From the NCBI GenBank assembly GCA_050747245.1, contig JBOGNO010000003.1, forward strand, positions 248,001 through 312,000: a stretch of DNA of 64,000 bases. The letters run 5' to 3'. Both the position numbers and the translations under genes were made by a program. The first letter of the stretch is position 1. Every line of letters begins with the position of its first letter. Under the pieces are notes generated by a model, which saw nothing but the letters and a program-made list of their open reading frames with translations, had not been told where the DNA came from and did not search any database. The DNA is from JBOGNO01 sp050747245 (GTDB lineage: Bacteria > Acidobacteriota > Terriglobia > Acidiferrales > UBA7541). This document shows positions 34,801-40,662 of the stretch, piece after piece.

Positions 34801-35211
34801 CTCTTCCCGGTGATCAGCGGGAACGGGCACGGCCTGGCATATCAATCAATCGCTTCAAACCTGGTTCCAAACGATACGAATAATGCGATCGACGCATTTG
34901 TGGGTTTCTCCAGCGTCGGGCCGCAACGCCCGCTCCCGACTATCACTTCCCTTTCCCAGACCAGCGCCACCGCCGGTTCAATGGGTTTTACCCTTACCGT
35001 TCACGGGACCTTGTTTGACAAGGGATCCGTCGTCCTCTGGAACAATGCGGGAACAATTACGCAACTCACGACAACCCTGGTTGACCTCCAAACACTGAAT
35101 GCCACCGTGCCGCCCCAACTCTTGACCACTGCAGGCACGGCCCAGGTAAGCGTTTTCAACCCTCCCCCCGGCGGCGGCTCTTCCCTCCCGCAAACCTTTA
35201 CCATCCATTGA
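31810..35211 (+). CDS. Large exported protein with DUF11 repeats, PD40-like region and IPT/TIG domain
   Basis: An 1133-residue cell-surface or secreted protein. A hydrophobic stretch LALLAMLLGLCVSLNGCG (about 66-83) looks like a lipoprotein signal with the lipobox LNGC, so the true start may be internal (for example near 31965-32020) and the first 60 residues may be untranslated. An IPT-like domain (GSLTPNNIQKGSNSFTLTVFG) follows. Three DUF11 repeats (about 195-305, 320-445, 455-585) each carry the pattern 'VGVNGTYTLTV.NVG' and 'ITVTDTLP.GL', ending 'DNSDKSSSNMT'. A region of TolB/PD40-like blades (SIGSDGKFVAFFS, AISADGNFVAFGS, SISGDGRFVAFSS) occupies about 600-1030. A final IPT/TIG domain closes it. 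The repeats favour recombination. Confidence 0.82.
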   Translation: MSRFLSHLAGLAKANLAPRFRAAARRSRFLRWLSHPSTSPTLGAEKRFATRVLAACRRASTAAPTLALLAMLLGLCVSLNGCGTFIEIPSFCPGSINIGSLTPNNIQKGSNSFTLTVFGTSLSPGEGLDFGSAAHCTSLPTTFVDVNHVTAQIPSQCVSTQGMVMVSLFFKCQGSLGNLNGLRVDSNQLQFTINAPGPDLAIMKTHTDPFTVGVNGTYALTVQNVGLVNTQGAITVTDVLPVIFGFVSGTGTGWICPRPLGQTVICTNNGPLAPNASTTIALTVSPLTAGSVTNTAMVSDNPGDTNPNGTDKSSSNMTTVNPPGADLSITKSNMGNFTVGVTGTYTLTVTNVGPGATTTTTASPITVTDTLPNGLVFGSFAGVNWNCSASGQIVTCINTFPINPGVSSLLGLGVTVGTAAVPSVTNTARVSDAGDINPNGTDKSSSNMTIVNPAAAPDLSLSMMHTDPFTIGVNGVYTLTVTNIGNADATGPIIVTDTLPAGLAFVSGAGMIGATNWSCAASGQTVTCTNSASLVVGTNSTITLTVLPSTAEMVTNTATVNAPPGDIDNSDKSASNMTTINNPPPTVILERASVQANGAQASQGGGNPSIGSDGKFVAFFSTSPDLLGPGFLIGAFLRQTSLGVPNTTLIHEVGPGSNGSLATCFPNTLSDPVTGGGARFVISTTEGLDPQDKNGAVDLYVIDTSTLVPTLITRAVDGTAAVVGDCGAISADGNFVAFGSSNTNLVQGVSGTQIFVAPVVANTRAELVSVSDAGVPGNATSDARCFSLSNCASISGDGRFVAFSSAATNLVTGVTNGKSQVYLRDRIANPKTTTLVTADPTGAQGDDNSFAAAISPNGRFIALQSFASNLVSAPSTGHTFQFYVRDTCFPAVAGCVLKTILVSQALDGTAGVLTFPGFQTFGSSSVALSVSDNGLVAFETIQPTDPLAISPPLAPPGDSIFVRNICLEAPPPAGCVPYTVIVYLTSTGGLPNDDSFTLFPVISGNGHGLAYQSIASNLVPNDTNNAIDAFVGFSSVGPQRPLPTITSLSQTSATAGSMGFTLTVHGTLFDKGSVVLWNNAGTITQLTTTLVDLQTLNATVPPQLLTTAGTAQVSVFNPPPGGGSSLPQTFTIH
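32400..33560 (+). repeat. Three tandem DUF11-coding repeats
   Basis: Three stretches of about 370-390 bases (starting near 32400, 32785 and 33178) encode repeats that begin ADLS/PDLA-type, share 'FTVGVNGTYTLTV' and 'DTLP.GL', and end in a Ser/Asn-rich linker ending SSNMTTV or SASNMTTIN. They are similar but not identical at DNA level. Confidence 0.75.
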
Positions 35212-35213
35212 TC

Positions 35214-35250
35214 ACGCGGCGGTCGCCCGCTTCTAGCAAAAGCCGTAGCC
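35214..35250 (+). pseudogene. Degenerate copy of the 3' end of the dehydrogenase gene
   Basis: The sequence reads, in one frame, AVARF-stop-QKP-stop. The dehydrogenase gene at 30757-31626 ends AAVARFWQKP-stop (31591-31626). About 30 of 36 positions agree by eye, including GTCGCCCGCTTCT. It lies three bases after the stop of the DUF11 gene. It could mark insertion of that gene beside a duplicated gene end, or be all that is left of a second dehydrogenase copy. Confidence 0.5.
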
Positions 35251-35389
35251 CCGGATTGGTCATCAGTTGATGGACGCGGTGTCCCTCCTTCGAGGTCTAG
35301 TACCGTAAACGGCAAAGAGCCGCGATCCAGTGGGGGCCACGCTGGTTCCAGTACGCGATCTGAAAATGTGCGCGGGAAAACATGTGATT

Positions 35390-35470
35390 TGTCCCGATTA
35401 GAGTGATCTCCCGTTGTTTGTTTTCAATGGGTTGCATGCGTTTCTATTCGTGAGGGTGTCCCGATTAGAA
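35390..35470 (+). repeat. Repeat block A: paired 14-bp repeats 67 bp apart
   Basis: TGTCCCGATTAGA (35390-35402) recurs as TGTCCCGATTAGAA at 35457-35470, a start-to-start distance of 67. The sequence between (GTTTTCAATG near the middle) matches blocks B and C. AAAACATGTG precedes both A and B. It is the most diverged of the three copies and may be an older insertion end. Confidence 0.7.
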
Positions 35471-35568
35471 TTCTGGATGCTTGAGGCTAGAGACTTGAGA
35501 CTCGAGGCTGGATAAGACTCGCTCGATGCGGGCCGACGGTGAATTTGAGCTGGCCAAAACATGTGTTG

Positions 35569-35649
35569 TGTCTCGATTAGAATTTGTCTCCAGCTTTTGT
35601 TTTCAATGAGTTAGGTTGCATCTTGTTTCTGGGTGTGTCTCGATTAGAA
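35569..35649 (+). repeat. Repeat block B: left end of candidate mobile cassette
   Basis: TGTCTCGATTAGAA at 35569-35582 and again at 35636-35649, 67 bp apart. The interior contains TTTTGTTTTCAATGA and CTTGTTTCTGGGTGTG. It matches block C (39037-39117) in inverted orientation almost throughout, and the homology resumes about 75 bases further inward at 35723-35768. Confidence 0.8.
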
Positions 35650-35723
35650 ATTGCGCGCCTCTGGAAATGGGAATGAAGGGGTTCCTCCCCCGCTCCGCTA
35701 AATTGTTTGATTTCAGTGGAGTA

Positions 35724-35752
35724 AGTATAGCACGAATTAAGTATCAAGTCAA
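35724..35752 (-). promoter_or_regulatory. Outward-facing promoter at the left cassette end
   Basis: On the minus strand TTGACT (35752-35747) and TATACT (35729-35724) are 17 bases apart, a near-consensus sigma-70 promoter firing left towards block B. The surrounding 45 bases match, inverted, the right-end promoter at 38934-38962. A short GGGG/CCCC hairpin (35678-35690) follows downstream. Confidence 0.65.
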
Positions 35753-35958
35753 GTACCGGGACTGGGAATTCTTGGAGTGATCCGTAACTCTCAGGAGAGG
35801 AACAAGAACCATGGAGCGGGCCGGGACCACCCGTTCAACAGGCGAACGAAGGGGCTTGAAGGAAGCTCGAGGGGAGTTCAAACAGCTACCCCACGTTTGC
35901 TCCGCAAACATGGGGACCCAAGACAGTCATCAAATCGAGCTAGTATTACATTCCAGTC

Positions 35959-35987
35959 TTGACTTACATTTATTGGCATGTCATACT
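35959..35987 (+). promoter_or_regulatory. Promoter of the toxin-antitoxin operon
   Basis: TTGACT (35959-35964) and CATACT (35982-35987) are separated by 17 bases, about 30 bases ahead of the antitoxin ATG. The AT-rich spacer is a plausible site for autorepression by the antitoxin complex. Confidence 0.6.
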
Positions 35988-36017
35988 TCATGTCTAAAGT
36001 ACAACGGGAGATGGGAG

Positions 36018-36248
36018 ATGAATGACAGTTCGACGGTGACGACCAAGGGGCAGATCGTGATCCCCTCGAAGCTGCGGCGGAAATACGCGATTCGCAAAGG
36101 CACGCGCGTAGTGTTCATCGAGGAGAGCAACCGACTGATTCTGCAGCCGCTGACGCCGGAATTTATCAAAAGCCTGTGCGGGTGGCTGAAGGGGAGCCGG
36201 GCTCTGGACATTCTGCTCGAAGAGCGCAAGAAGGACCGCGCACTGTGA
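36018..36248 (+). CDS. vapB: AbrB/SpoVT-type antitoxin (VapB)
   Basis: A 76-residue protein with the swapped-hairpin AbrB fold: SSTVTTKGQIVIPSKLRRKYAIRKGTRVVF is the classic DNA-binding signature. The C-terminal part (CGWLKGSRALDILLEERKKDRAL) would wrap the toxin. It represses its own promoter and neutralises the PIN toxin encoded next. The ATG at 36018 follows GGGAG; the longer open frame is not used. The stop overlaps the toxin start (GTGA), so the two are translationally coupled. Confidence 0.88.
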   Translation: MNDSSTVTTKGQIVIPSKLRRKYAIRKGTRVVFIEESNRLILQPLTPEFIKSLCGWLKGSRALDILLEERKKDRAL

Positions 36249-36649
36249 AGCGCATCGTTCTGGACGCGAGCGCTCTAATGACTTTTTTTCTCGGGCGTCC
36301 GGGGGCCGAGAAAGTGAAAGAGGTTTTGCTGGCGGCCGGGGAAGACAAGCGGGAAGTGCTGATGAGCGTGGTGAACTGGGGCGAAGTGTATTACTCGATC
36401 TGGCGCGACCGGGGGCAAGAGGATGCGCAGAGGGCGATGGCCTATATTGCGCAACTGCCGATCGATGTGATTCCGGCGGACGTGGCACAGACCAAGGTGG
36501 CTGCGGAGTTCAAGGCGCGATACAAGCTGCCGTACGCCGACTGCTTCGCTGCGGCGCTGGCGCGTTTGCGAAAAGCGGCGATTATCACGTCGGACGCGGA
36601 TTTCGCGGTGATTGAAAAAGAAATTCCATTGATTGCCGTTTTTAGATAG
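36245..36649 (+). CDS. vapC: PIN-domain ribonuclease toxin (VapC)
   Basis: A 134-residue PIN nuclease. The acidic residues that hold Mg are all present: Asp7 (IVLDASALM), Glu47 (NWGEVYYS), Asp99 (YADCFAAALA) and Asp117 (TSDADF). VapC toxins cut tRNA or rRNA and stop growth when the antitoxin is lost, so they stabilise the DNA that carries them. The start is GTG at 36245 inside the antitoxin stop; the longer frame from 36176 overlaps the antitoxin gene. A strong hairpin follows the stop. The toxin looks intact. Confidence 0.9.
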   Translation: MKRIVLDASALMTFFLGRPGAEKVKEVLLAAGEDKREVLMSVVNWGEVYYSIWRDRGQEDAQRAMAYIAQLPIDVIPADVAQTKVAAEFKARYKLPYADCFAAALARLRKAAIITSDADFAVIEKEIPLIAVFR

Positions 36650-36650
36650 C

Positions 36651-36675
36651 AAGGCCCGACGATATGTCGGGCCTT
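36651..36675 (+). terminator. Hairpin after the toxin gene
   Basis: AAGGCCCGAC and GTCGGGCCTT form a perfect 10-bp stem around GATAT, directly behind the toxin stop. It is followed by GTGTCTT, so a weak U-rich tail; probably an intrinsic terminator. Confidence 0.7.
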
Positions 36676-36695
36676 GTGTCTTGCACGATATCCCG

Positions 36696-36842
36696 TTAGA
36701 GGAGGCTCGCGAAGAAGTCGTCAATCGCGTGGTCCACCAGATGTTCAGCCACCGAACGGCAACCCCTGACACAACGCGGGTTGCTCAGCAGCCATAAGCC
36801 CAGTAGGAGCCCTCCAACGATAACAAATTCATTCTTTTTCAT
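36696..36842 (-). CDS. Possible 48-residue membrane peptide
   Basis: An open frame of 48 codons starting MKKNEFVIVGGLLLGLWLLS and ending VDHAIDDFFASLL. The N-terminal 20 residues would form one membrane helix after two Lys, and two Cys lie in the middle. The arrangement looks like a real small membrane protein, but there is no ribosome site and no family is recognised. The stretch from here to 37045 holds no other gene. Confidence 0.35.
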   Translation of the reverse strand: MKKNEFVIVGGLLLGLWLLSNPRCVRGCRSVAEHLVDHAIDDFFASLL

Positions 36843-37045
36843 TGGAAGTGAATGGAGATCGGCGCCCCATAAACCTCACCGATCCGGGCCCGCGGTGTCA
36901 CCCCCCTTTTGGCAAGTGTGCCGGCCCTGCGAATTGATTATACAACATCCAAACCCCTCGCCATGGATCCCAAATCATAGGGAGATGTGACGCACCACCG
37001 CAGCAGCGCTCAATTCTGACAAAATCATCCGACTGTGTTGAGTCC

Positions 37046-38107
37046 CTAGTGGTTTTGCAGCAGCGCGATTAAAAGGTTCCTCAAATTCTGAATTCTTTCG
37101 GCGTCAATTGGGTGGTCGGAAAGGAACTGTGCAAAAAGTCCCGGGTTGCCCGAAAACATTTGCATCCGACCAAAGTACGCGGCGGCCTCATAAGGATTTA
37201 AACCAGCTCCCACTAGGTACTGGAATCCAATAGAGTCCGCGCGACGCTCGCATGCCCTCTGTGCTCCCTCCTCAGTGAAAGCGATGATCTGTTCGCGCTG
37301 GATTGCCGCGGCGCACCCCGACGGCTGATCCACCAGGTGCCCAATCTCGTGAGCAACAGCGAAAGCTAGTTCTCCCGGATCGTCCCGGGTGAATTCAATT
37401 ATGCCCGTCGTAACCACGATCATATTTTGGCTTGGAATTGCCGAAGCATTGATGACGTCTGACTTTTGGATGTTCCATTGGAACCTGGGAAGTTGATATT
37501 GCCTTTGTCCATGGGTTAGACAATCCAGAACTAATGCTACGCGCAGATACTCGTCGAGGGTCACGCCCGAATCCATGATTTGGCGCGCCCCTTGGCTCTG
37601 CAGCAGATGAGCTACTTGCTCCGGATCCGACTCTACAATCGTCGCAGCCGCACCGATGTTCTGGCATGGATGGATTGTGAGTTGAAAAATTACAGCGTGC
37701 AGCCTATCCAACTCTTGAAGCGAACTGACCTCCGATGTTGTGGGCGCGCCGTGAGGCCCCGGCCCTACGTGACGCGACGAAGGAGTGTCCTGGAGCATGG
37801 TCTCCACGACATAGCCTGTTAGTTTTCCATCTTTGGTCCGAACCGGAACCCGCCAGCGAACAGCTGCACCCAAGATGACAAACTCCGTCTCGCAGGGTAC
37901 GCTCGTGACCTGCGCCGAAGTTTCAAGACTCGAAGACACGAGCACCTTCCAATCCATGGCATCGGAGCAAAATCCGTAGGCAGTTTTAGTTCCCGTTACG
38001 TGTTCTGGTGCATTTTGACTCCGACACGGCAGAACGAGGAAAACAAGCCCAACTGCAGCCATCACAAGCCTCATCCTAAAGTGTGAAGTCCTCGCTCCTA
38101 TTCGCAT
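37046..38107 (-). CDS. Exported M48-type zinc metalloprotease
   Basis: A 353-residue protein. The signal peptide is at about 12-31 (RLVMAAVGLVFLVLPCRSQ). The metalloprotease domain lies in the C-terminal half: MIVVTTGIIEFTRDDPGELAFAVAHEIGHLVD with the zinc motif HEIGH at 253-257, and the third ligand in ACERRADSIGFQYL (Glu287). It ends DHPIDAERIQNLRNLL, typical of M48 proteins of the BepA/LoiP kind, which remove misassembled outer-membrane proteins. The N-terminal 200 residues are unassigned. GAGG precedes the ATG at 38107; a GTG at 38131 is possible. It is cargo of the candidate cassette and differs clearly from the M48 protein at 53093. Confidence 0.82.
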   Translation of the reverse strand: MRIGARTSHFRMRLVMAAVGLVFLVLPCRSQNAPEHVTGTKTAYGFCSDAMDWKVLVSSSLETSAQVTSVPCETEFVILGAAVRWRVPVRTKDGKLTGYVVETMLQDTPSSRHVGPGPHGAPTTSEVSSLQELDRLHAVIFQLTIHPCQNIGAAATIVESDPEQVAHLLQSQGARQIMDSGVTLDEYLRVALVLDCLTHGQRQYQLPRFQWNIQKSDVINASAIPSQNMIVVTTGIIEFTRDDPGELAFAVAHEIGHLVDQPSGCAAAIQREQIIAFTEEGAQRACERRADSIGFQYLVGAGLNPYEAAAYFGRMQMFSGNPGLFAQFLSDHPIDAERIQNLRNLLIALLQNH

Positions 38108-38261
38108 CGCCCGCCTCAATGGAAGGAGCACTACAAAGTCCTTCCAGTAAGATTTATGATACTCCTAGGAAATGGCTTACATTCGCCATCTGGAATTATA
38201 AGTGTGAACTATGAATCTAATGAGGTCTGCAGTGTCCTCTACCGTGTCGGGCGAGGTGAAT

Positions 38262-38846
38262 ATGTCTGAGTGGACGCTCTGGAGCCGGGCAATTTGTCAC
38301 CACACAAAGCTATTTATGAGCGGCGTAGCGTCAATCATCCTTAACGCTGCGCAATTTATTTTGATGCCTTTGATAACGAGTGGCTCCGTCCTCAAGTGGG
38401 TGTTGTTCTTCGTCTTCGGGGCTGTGACCCTTGGGTGCCTCTACTTCGCATCTTTTTTCACTTGGCGTGACGAGCACAGAAAAGGGCAACCTCGAGAAAA
38501 GCTAGCTGCGGCGTTTCTGGAAAGCCTCGAACGCAGGTGCGATGACTTGATCAGTGGATGGGATGATTTAGACAGGAGATATCTGGAAGCAGATGAAGGT
38601 ATGAAGGGCTCGAAAACCCTCCAGAGCCCCCTAGACCCAGGCTGGTGCAGCTCTCAGCTTCACTACTGGCCGACGCAGATCTGCTCCTATCAACACCTGT
38701 ACGGGAGTCTAAGGAAAGACCTTTCCGCCCTCAAAATTCCGCTCGCTAGCCATGATCGCTTGACGACCATGACGCAATTACGCGCTATGTTGAGCGACCA
38801 CAAGGAGCAGATTGCTCGGCTGTCTTTTTCCGAGCGACCGTCTTGA
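38262..38846 (+). CDS. Hypothetical membrane protein with two helices and a cytoplasmic helical tail
   Basis: A 194-residue protein. Two hydrophobic segments (FMSGVASIILNAAQFILMPLI and WVLFFVFGAVTLGCLYFASFF) are followed by a charged, probably helical tail with several Trp, Cys and Arg (EKLAAAFLESLERRCDDLISGWDDLDRRYLE). I recognise no family. The ATG at 38262 has GAGGTGA just upstream, which decides it over 38211. It lies inside the candidate cassette, divergent from the protease gene. Base composition is more AT-rich than the flanking chromosome. Confidence 0.65.
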   Translation: MSEWTLWSRAICHHTKLFMSGVASIILNAAQFILMPLITSGSVLKWVLFFVFGAVTLGCLYFASFFTWRDEHRKGQPREKLAAAFLESLERRCDDLISGWDDLDRRYLEADEGMKGSKTLQSPLDPGWCSSQLHYWPTQICSYQHLYGSLRKDLSALKIPLASHDRLTTMTQLRAMLSDHKEQIARLSFSERPS

Positions 38847-38933
38847 GGACGGGTTGCGATAGCTGAATAACCGAATATCTCTTTTAGACTCACAGATCCG
38901 TCTGGCCCACCGATTTTTTCCTAGTTCTGGTAC

Positions 38934-38962
38934 TTGACTTCCTGACTAATATGTGCTAAACT
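38934..38962 (+). promoter_or_regulatory. Outward-facing promoter at the right cassette end
   Basis: TTGACT (38934-38939) and TAAACT (38957-38962) are 17 bases apart. The block 38918-38963 is the inverted counterpart of 35723-35768. It would transcribe rightwards through a strong hairpin (38990-39011) and block C. Confidence 0.65.
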
Positions 38963-38989
38963 TATGGAGAAATTAAGAGCAACTTGTAG

Positions 38990-39011
38990 AGGCGGGGACA
39001 TCTCCCCGCCT
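38990..39011 (+). terminator. Hairpin between right-end promoter and block C
   Basis: AGGCGGGGA and TCCCCGCCT form a perfect 9-bp stem around CATC and are followed by TTCGCTCTTTT. It lies only about 20 bases after the expected transcript start, so the promoter would give a short RNA of about 50 bases unless read-through occurs. Confidence 0.6.
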
Positions 39012-39036
39012 TTCGCTCTTTTGCCCGGGAGGCGAT

Positions 39037-39117
39037 TTCTAATCGAGACACACCCAGAAACAAGATTGGAGCTAAATCATTGAAAACAAAGGGAAATCGC
39101 AAATTCTAATCGAGACA
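39037..39117 (-). repeat. Repeat block C: right end of candidate mobile cassette
   Basis: The inverted counterpart of block B: TGTCTCGATTAGAA on the minus strand at 39117-39104 and again at 39050-39037, 67 bp apart, with the same interior elements (TTTGTTTTCAATGA, CTTGTTTCTGGGTG). Confidence 0.8.
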
Positions 39118-39177
39118 CAAACACGGTTTAGGAAAGTCCGATCGACCGCCAACCCCGGTCACGGAACTGCCAGCCAG

Positions 39178-40191
39178 TCAGGGCTTGGCGGTAGGGGCGA
39201 AGAAGGACATAGGCAAGTCGCGGGAGGTGCGCAGGCCTGCAGGAGCGGCGACAATTACGGGAATCATATTGACGACGACGGCGGCGGTGGCGATATCGCC
39301 GTGCGTGCCTCCCGGAATGGTGAGGCGGATATTGGGCTCGCCCGCAAGCTCGAGGGTATCGGAAGATTCCTTCGCGCCGACGTACATTTTGAGTTCCATG
39401 AAGACTTTTTCTTCGCCGCCCGCGGTTCCGCGGGCAATCTGGTGGACTCCGGCGACCTGCCCTGCGGCGACTTCCAAAAATTCAGTTTTGACGCGCTCGG
39501 CGGCGATGACCGGTTCAATTGCCTCGGAAATATCGTCTATCGCGAAGCCCAGGCCGTCGGCGACCATGGCGACGGATTCCGGCAAGCCGTGATGCTTGAT
39601 GATTCCGGCGGCAACTTTTTCGCGAAATTCTTCTGGCGTCATTCCTGCGCCGATTTTTTTCTGGAGCGGGAGGCGGCGCTTGGAGGCATCGACGACGCGC
39701 ACGGCGCGCGCGGAATCGACGCGTTGTGAAACTGTGGCGAGCGTCAGCAGCAGCTTATCCATCACGAATCCCGGGTTCACGCCCGTGCCGACGAGCGCTA
39801 CGCCTTCTTCTTTGGCGGCGGTATCGAGCTGCGCCGAAAGATCGGGATGCTTGCGGAAGGGATAGGCGAGCTCTTCGCAGGTGGAGACAATGCAGCAGCC
39901 GGCATCGAGGCACGAGAGAAGCTGCGCGGCGACGTCGCGGAGATAGGAAGAGGTGCAATGCGTGACGACGTCCACCTGGCGCTCGAGGAGTTCGTGGGCA
40001 TCGGTGACGACGGGAACGCCCCAGGGGGCGTCGGGTGCGCCTACGACTTCGCCGAGATCGCGGCCCGCTTTGGCGGGGTCGGTATCCACGGCGCCGGCGA
40101 TTTCGAGCGCGTGTTTTTCGCGCATCAGACGGACGATGGAGGCGCCGATAGGGCCCACTCCGAATTGCACGACGCGAATTTTCTTTTTCAA
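39178..40191 (-). CDS. Dihydrodipicolinate reductase-like dehydrogenase (2,4-diaminopentanoate dehydrogenase family)
   Basis: A 337-residue NAD(P)-dependent enzyme. The Rossmann fold begins KKIRVVQFGVGPIGASIVRLM and continues to EIAGAVDTDPAKAGRDLGEV; VDVVTHCTSSYL and GCCIVSTCEELAYP precede GTGVNPGFVMD, which is characteristic of the 2,4-diaminopentanoate dehydrogenase group related to DapB. The C-terminal part contains KIGAGMTPEEFREKV and IPGGTHGDIATAAVVVN. The substrate is probably an amino acid or imine, but the exact one is open. The start is a TTG at 40191, chosen because family members begin right at this Lys-rich stretch. It lies next to the cassette end, with its stop about 60 bases from block C. 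Confidence 0.78.
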   Translation of the reverse strand: MKKKIRVVQFGVGPIGASIVRLMREKHALEIAGAVDTDPAKAGRDLGEVVGAPDAPWGVPVVTDAHELLERQVDVVTHCTSSYLRDVAAQLLSCLDAGCCIVSTCEELAYPFRKHPDLSAQLDTAAKEEGVALVGTGVNPGFVMDKLLLTLATVSQRVDSARAVRVVDASKRRLPLQKKIGAGMTPEEFREKVAAGIIKHHGLPESVAMVADGLGFAIDDISEAIEPVIAAERVKTEFLEVAAGQVAGVHQIARGTAGGEEKVFMELKMYVGAKESSDTLELAGEPNIRLTIPGGTHGDIATAAVVVNMIPVIVAAPAGLRTSRDLPMSFFAPTAKP

Positions 40192-40662
40192 GTGAGGACA
40201 AGCTCCTTGATTGAGCGGGCGCAGCGAGCAGCGCCCCTACGACACCACCCGCACAGCCGGGCGCAGCGAGCAGCGCCCCTACGACCAAACTGCGCGAGCG
40301 GGCGCAGCCCCGATTGCCGTCCCGATAAAAACCATCGAGATGCGAGAAGCGCACATCGGGGCGGGCAGGCATGCAGTGCCCCTACGACCAATCCGTACAA
40401 GCGGGCGCAGCCCCGATTGCCGTCCCGATAGAAACCATCGGGACGCGAGAAGCGCACATCGGGGCGGGCAATCGGCGCCCCTACGACCAACTCGCGCGGG
40501 CTGGCGCAGCGAATATATCAGAGCCGGGGCGCGATTCAACCGGATTGGCGGCGAGACGTGCGCGGGAAGCCCGGCGAGATGCCTGCCACACTCCTGGCGG
40601 GAAGGCGCCGGGGCAGACTTCGGGCGACGGGGTGAAATTCAACGCAGCGCCAGAGTCCCGGG
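40192..40662. other. Repeat-bearing intergenic region
   Basis: About 470 bases between two minus-strand genes. It holds the repeat units at 40213-40490 and nothing else that I can support; the open frames here are products of the repeats. Confidence 0.5.
40213..40490. repeat. Array of four related intergenic repeats
   Basis: Two short units (40213-40243 and 40257-40286) share GGGCGCAGCGAGCAGCGCCC and CTACGAC. Two long units (40297-40389 and 40398-40489, about 93 bases) begin with the same GGGCGCAGC, then CCCGATTGCCGTCCCGATA, AACCATCG and GAAGCGCACATCGGGGCGGG, and end CGCCCCTACGACCA or a close variant. Each unit contains self-complementary parts (CCCGAT/ATCGGG), so they can fold like REP-type elements. 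The spacers between them (ACTGCG, ATCCGTA) differ. Confidence 0.7.

Larger units (their letters stand above)
35251..36017. other. Repeat-rich intergenic region left of the toxin-antitoxin pair
   Basis: Apart from the two left repeat blocks (35390-35470, 35569-35649), the minus-strand promoter at 35724-35752 and the antitoxin promoter at 35959-35987, this stretch shows no gene. An open frame continues upstream of the antitoxin start to 35811, but lacks a ribosome site, overlaps the promoter and has no recognisable sequence. Confidence 0.5.
35569..39117. mobile_element. Candidate non-autonomous mobile cassette carrying VapBC, M48 protease and membrane protein
   Basis: The left end (35569-35768) and right end (38918-39117) form imperfect inverted repeats of about 200 bases: an outer block of paired 14-bp repeats, then a spacer, then an outward promoter block. 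Paired repeats at each end recall IS21-type termini, which carry several transposase sites, but no transposase gene lies inside. The cargo is a toxin-antitoxin pair, a small membrane ORF, an M48 protease and a membrane protein, more AT-rich by eye than the flanks. A target-site duplication could not be identified. Block A at 35390 may be a relic of another insertion. The repeat structure is seen directly; mobility is inference. Confidence 0.6.

Noticed and set aside
35390..35649. CRISPR-like reading of the repeat-spacer-repeat blocks
   Set aside because: The repeats are only 14 bp, occur as pairs, and the sequences between them are similar to each other rather than unique spacers; no cas genes are present.
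35811..36017. N-terminal extension of the antitoxin
   Set aside because: The region holds the operon promoter, and the AbrB fold begins at the ATG at 36018, which has its own ribosome site.
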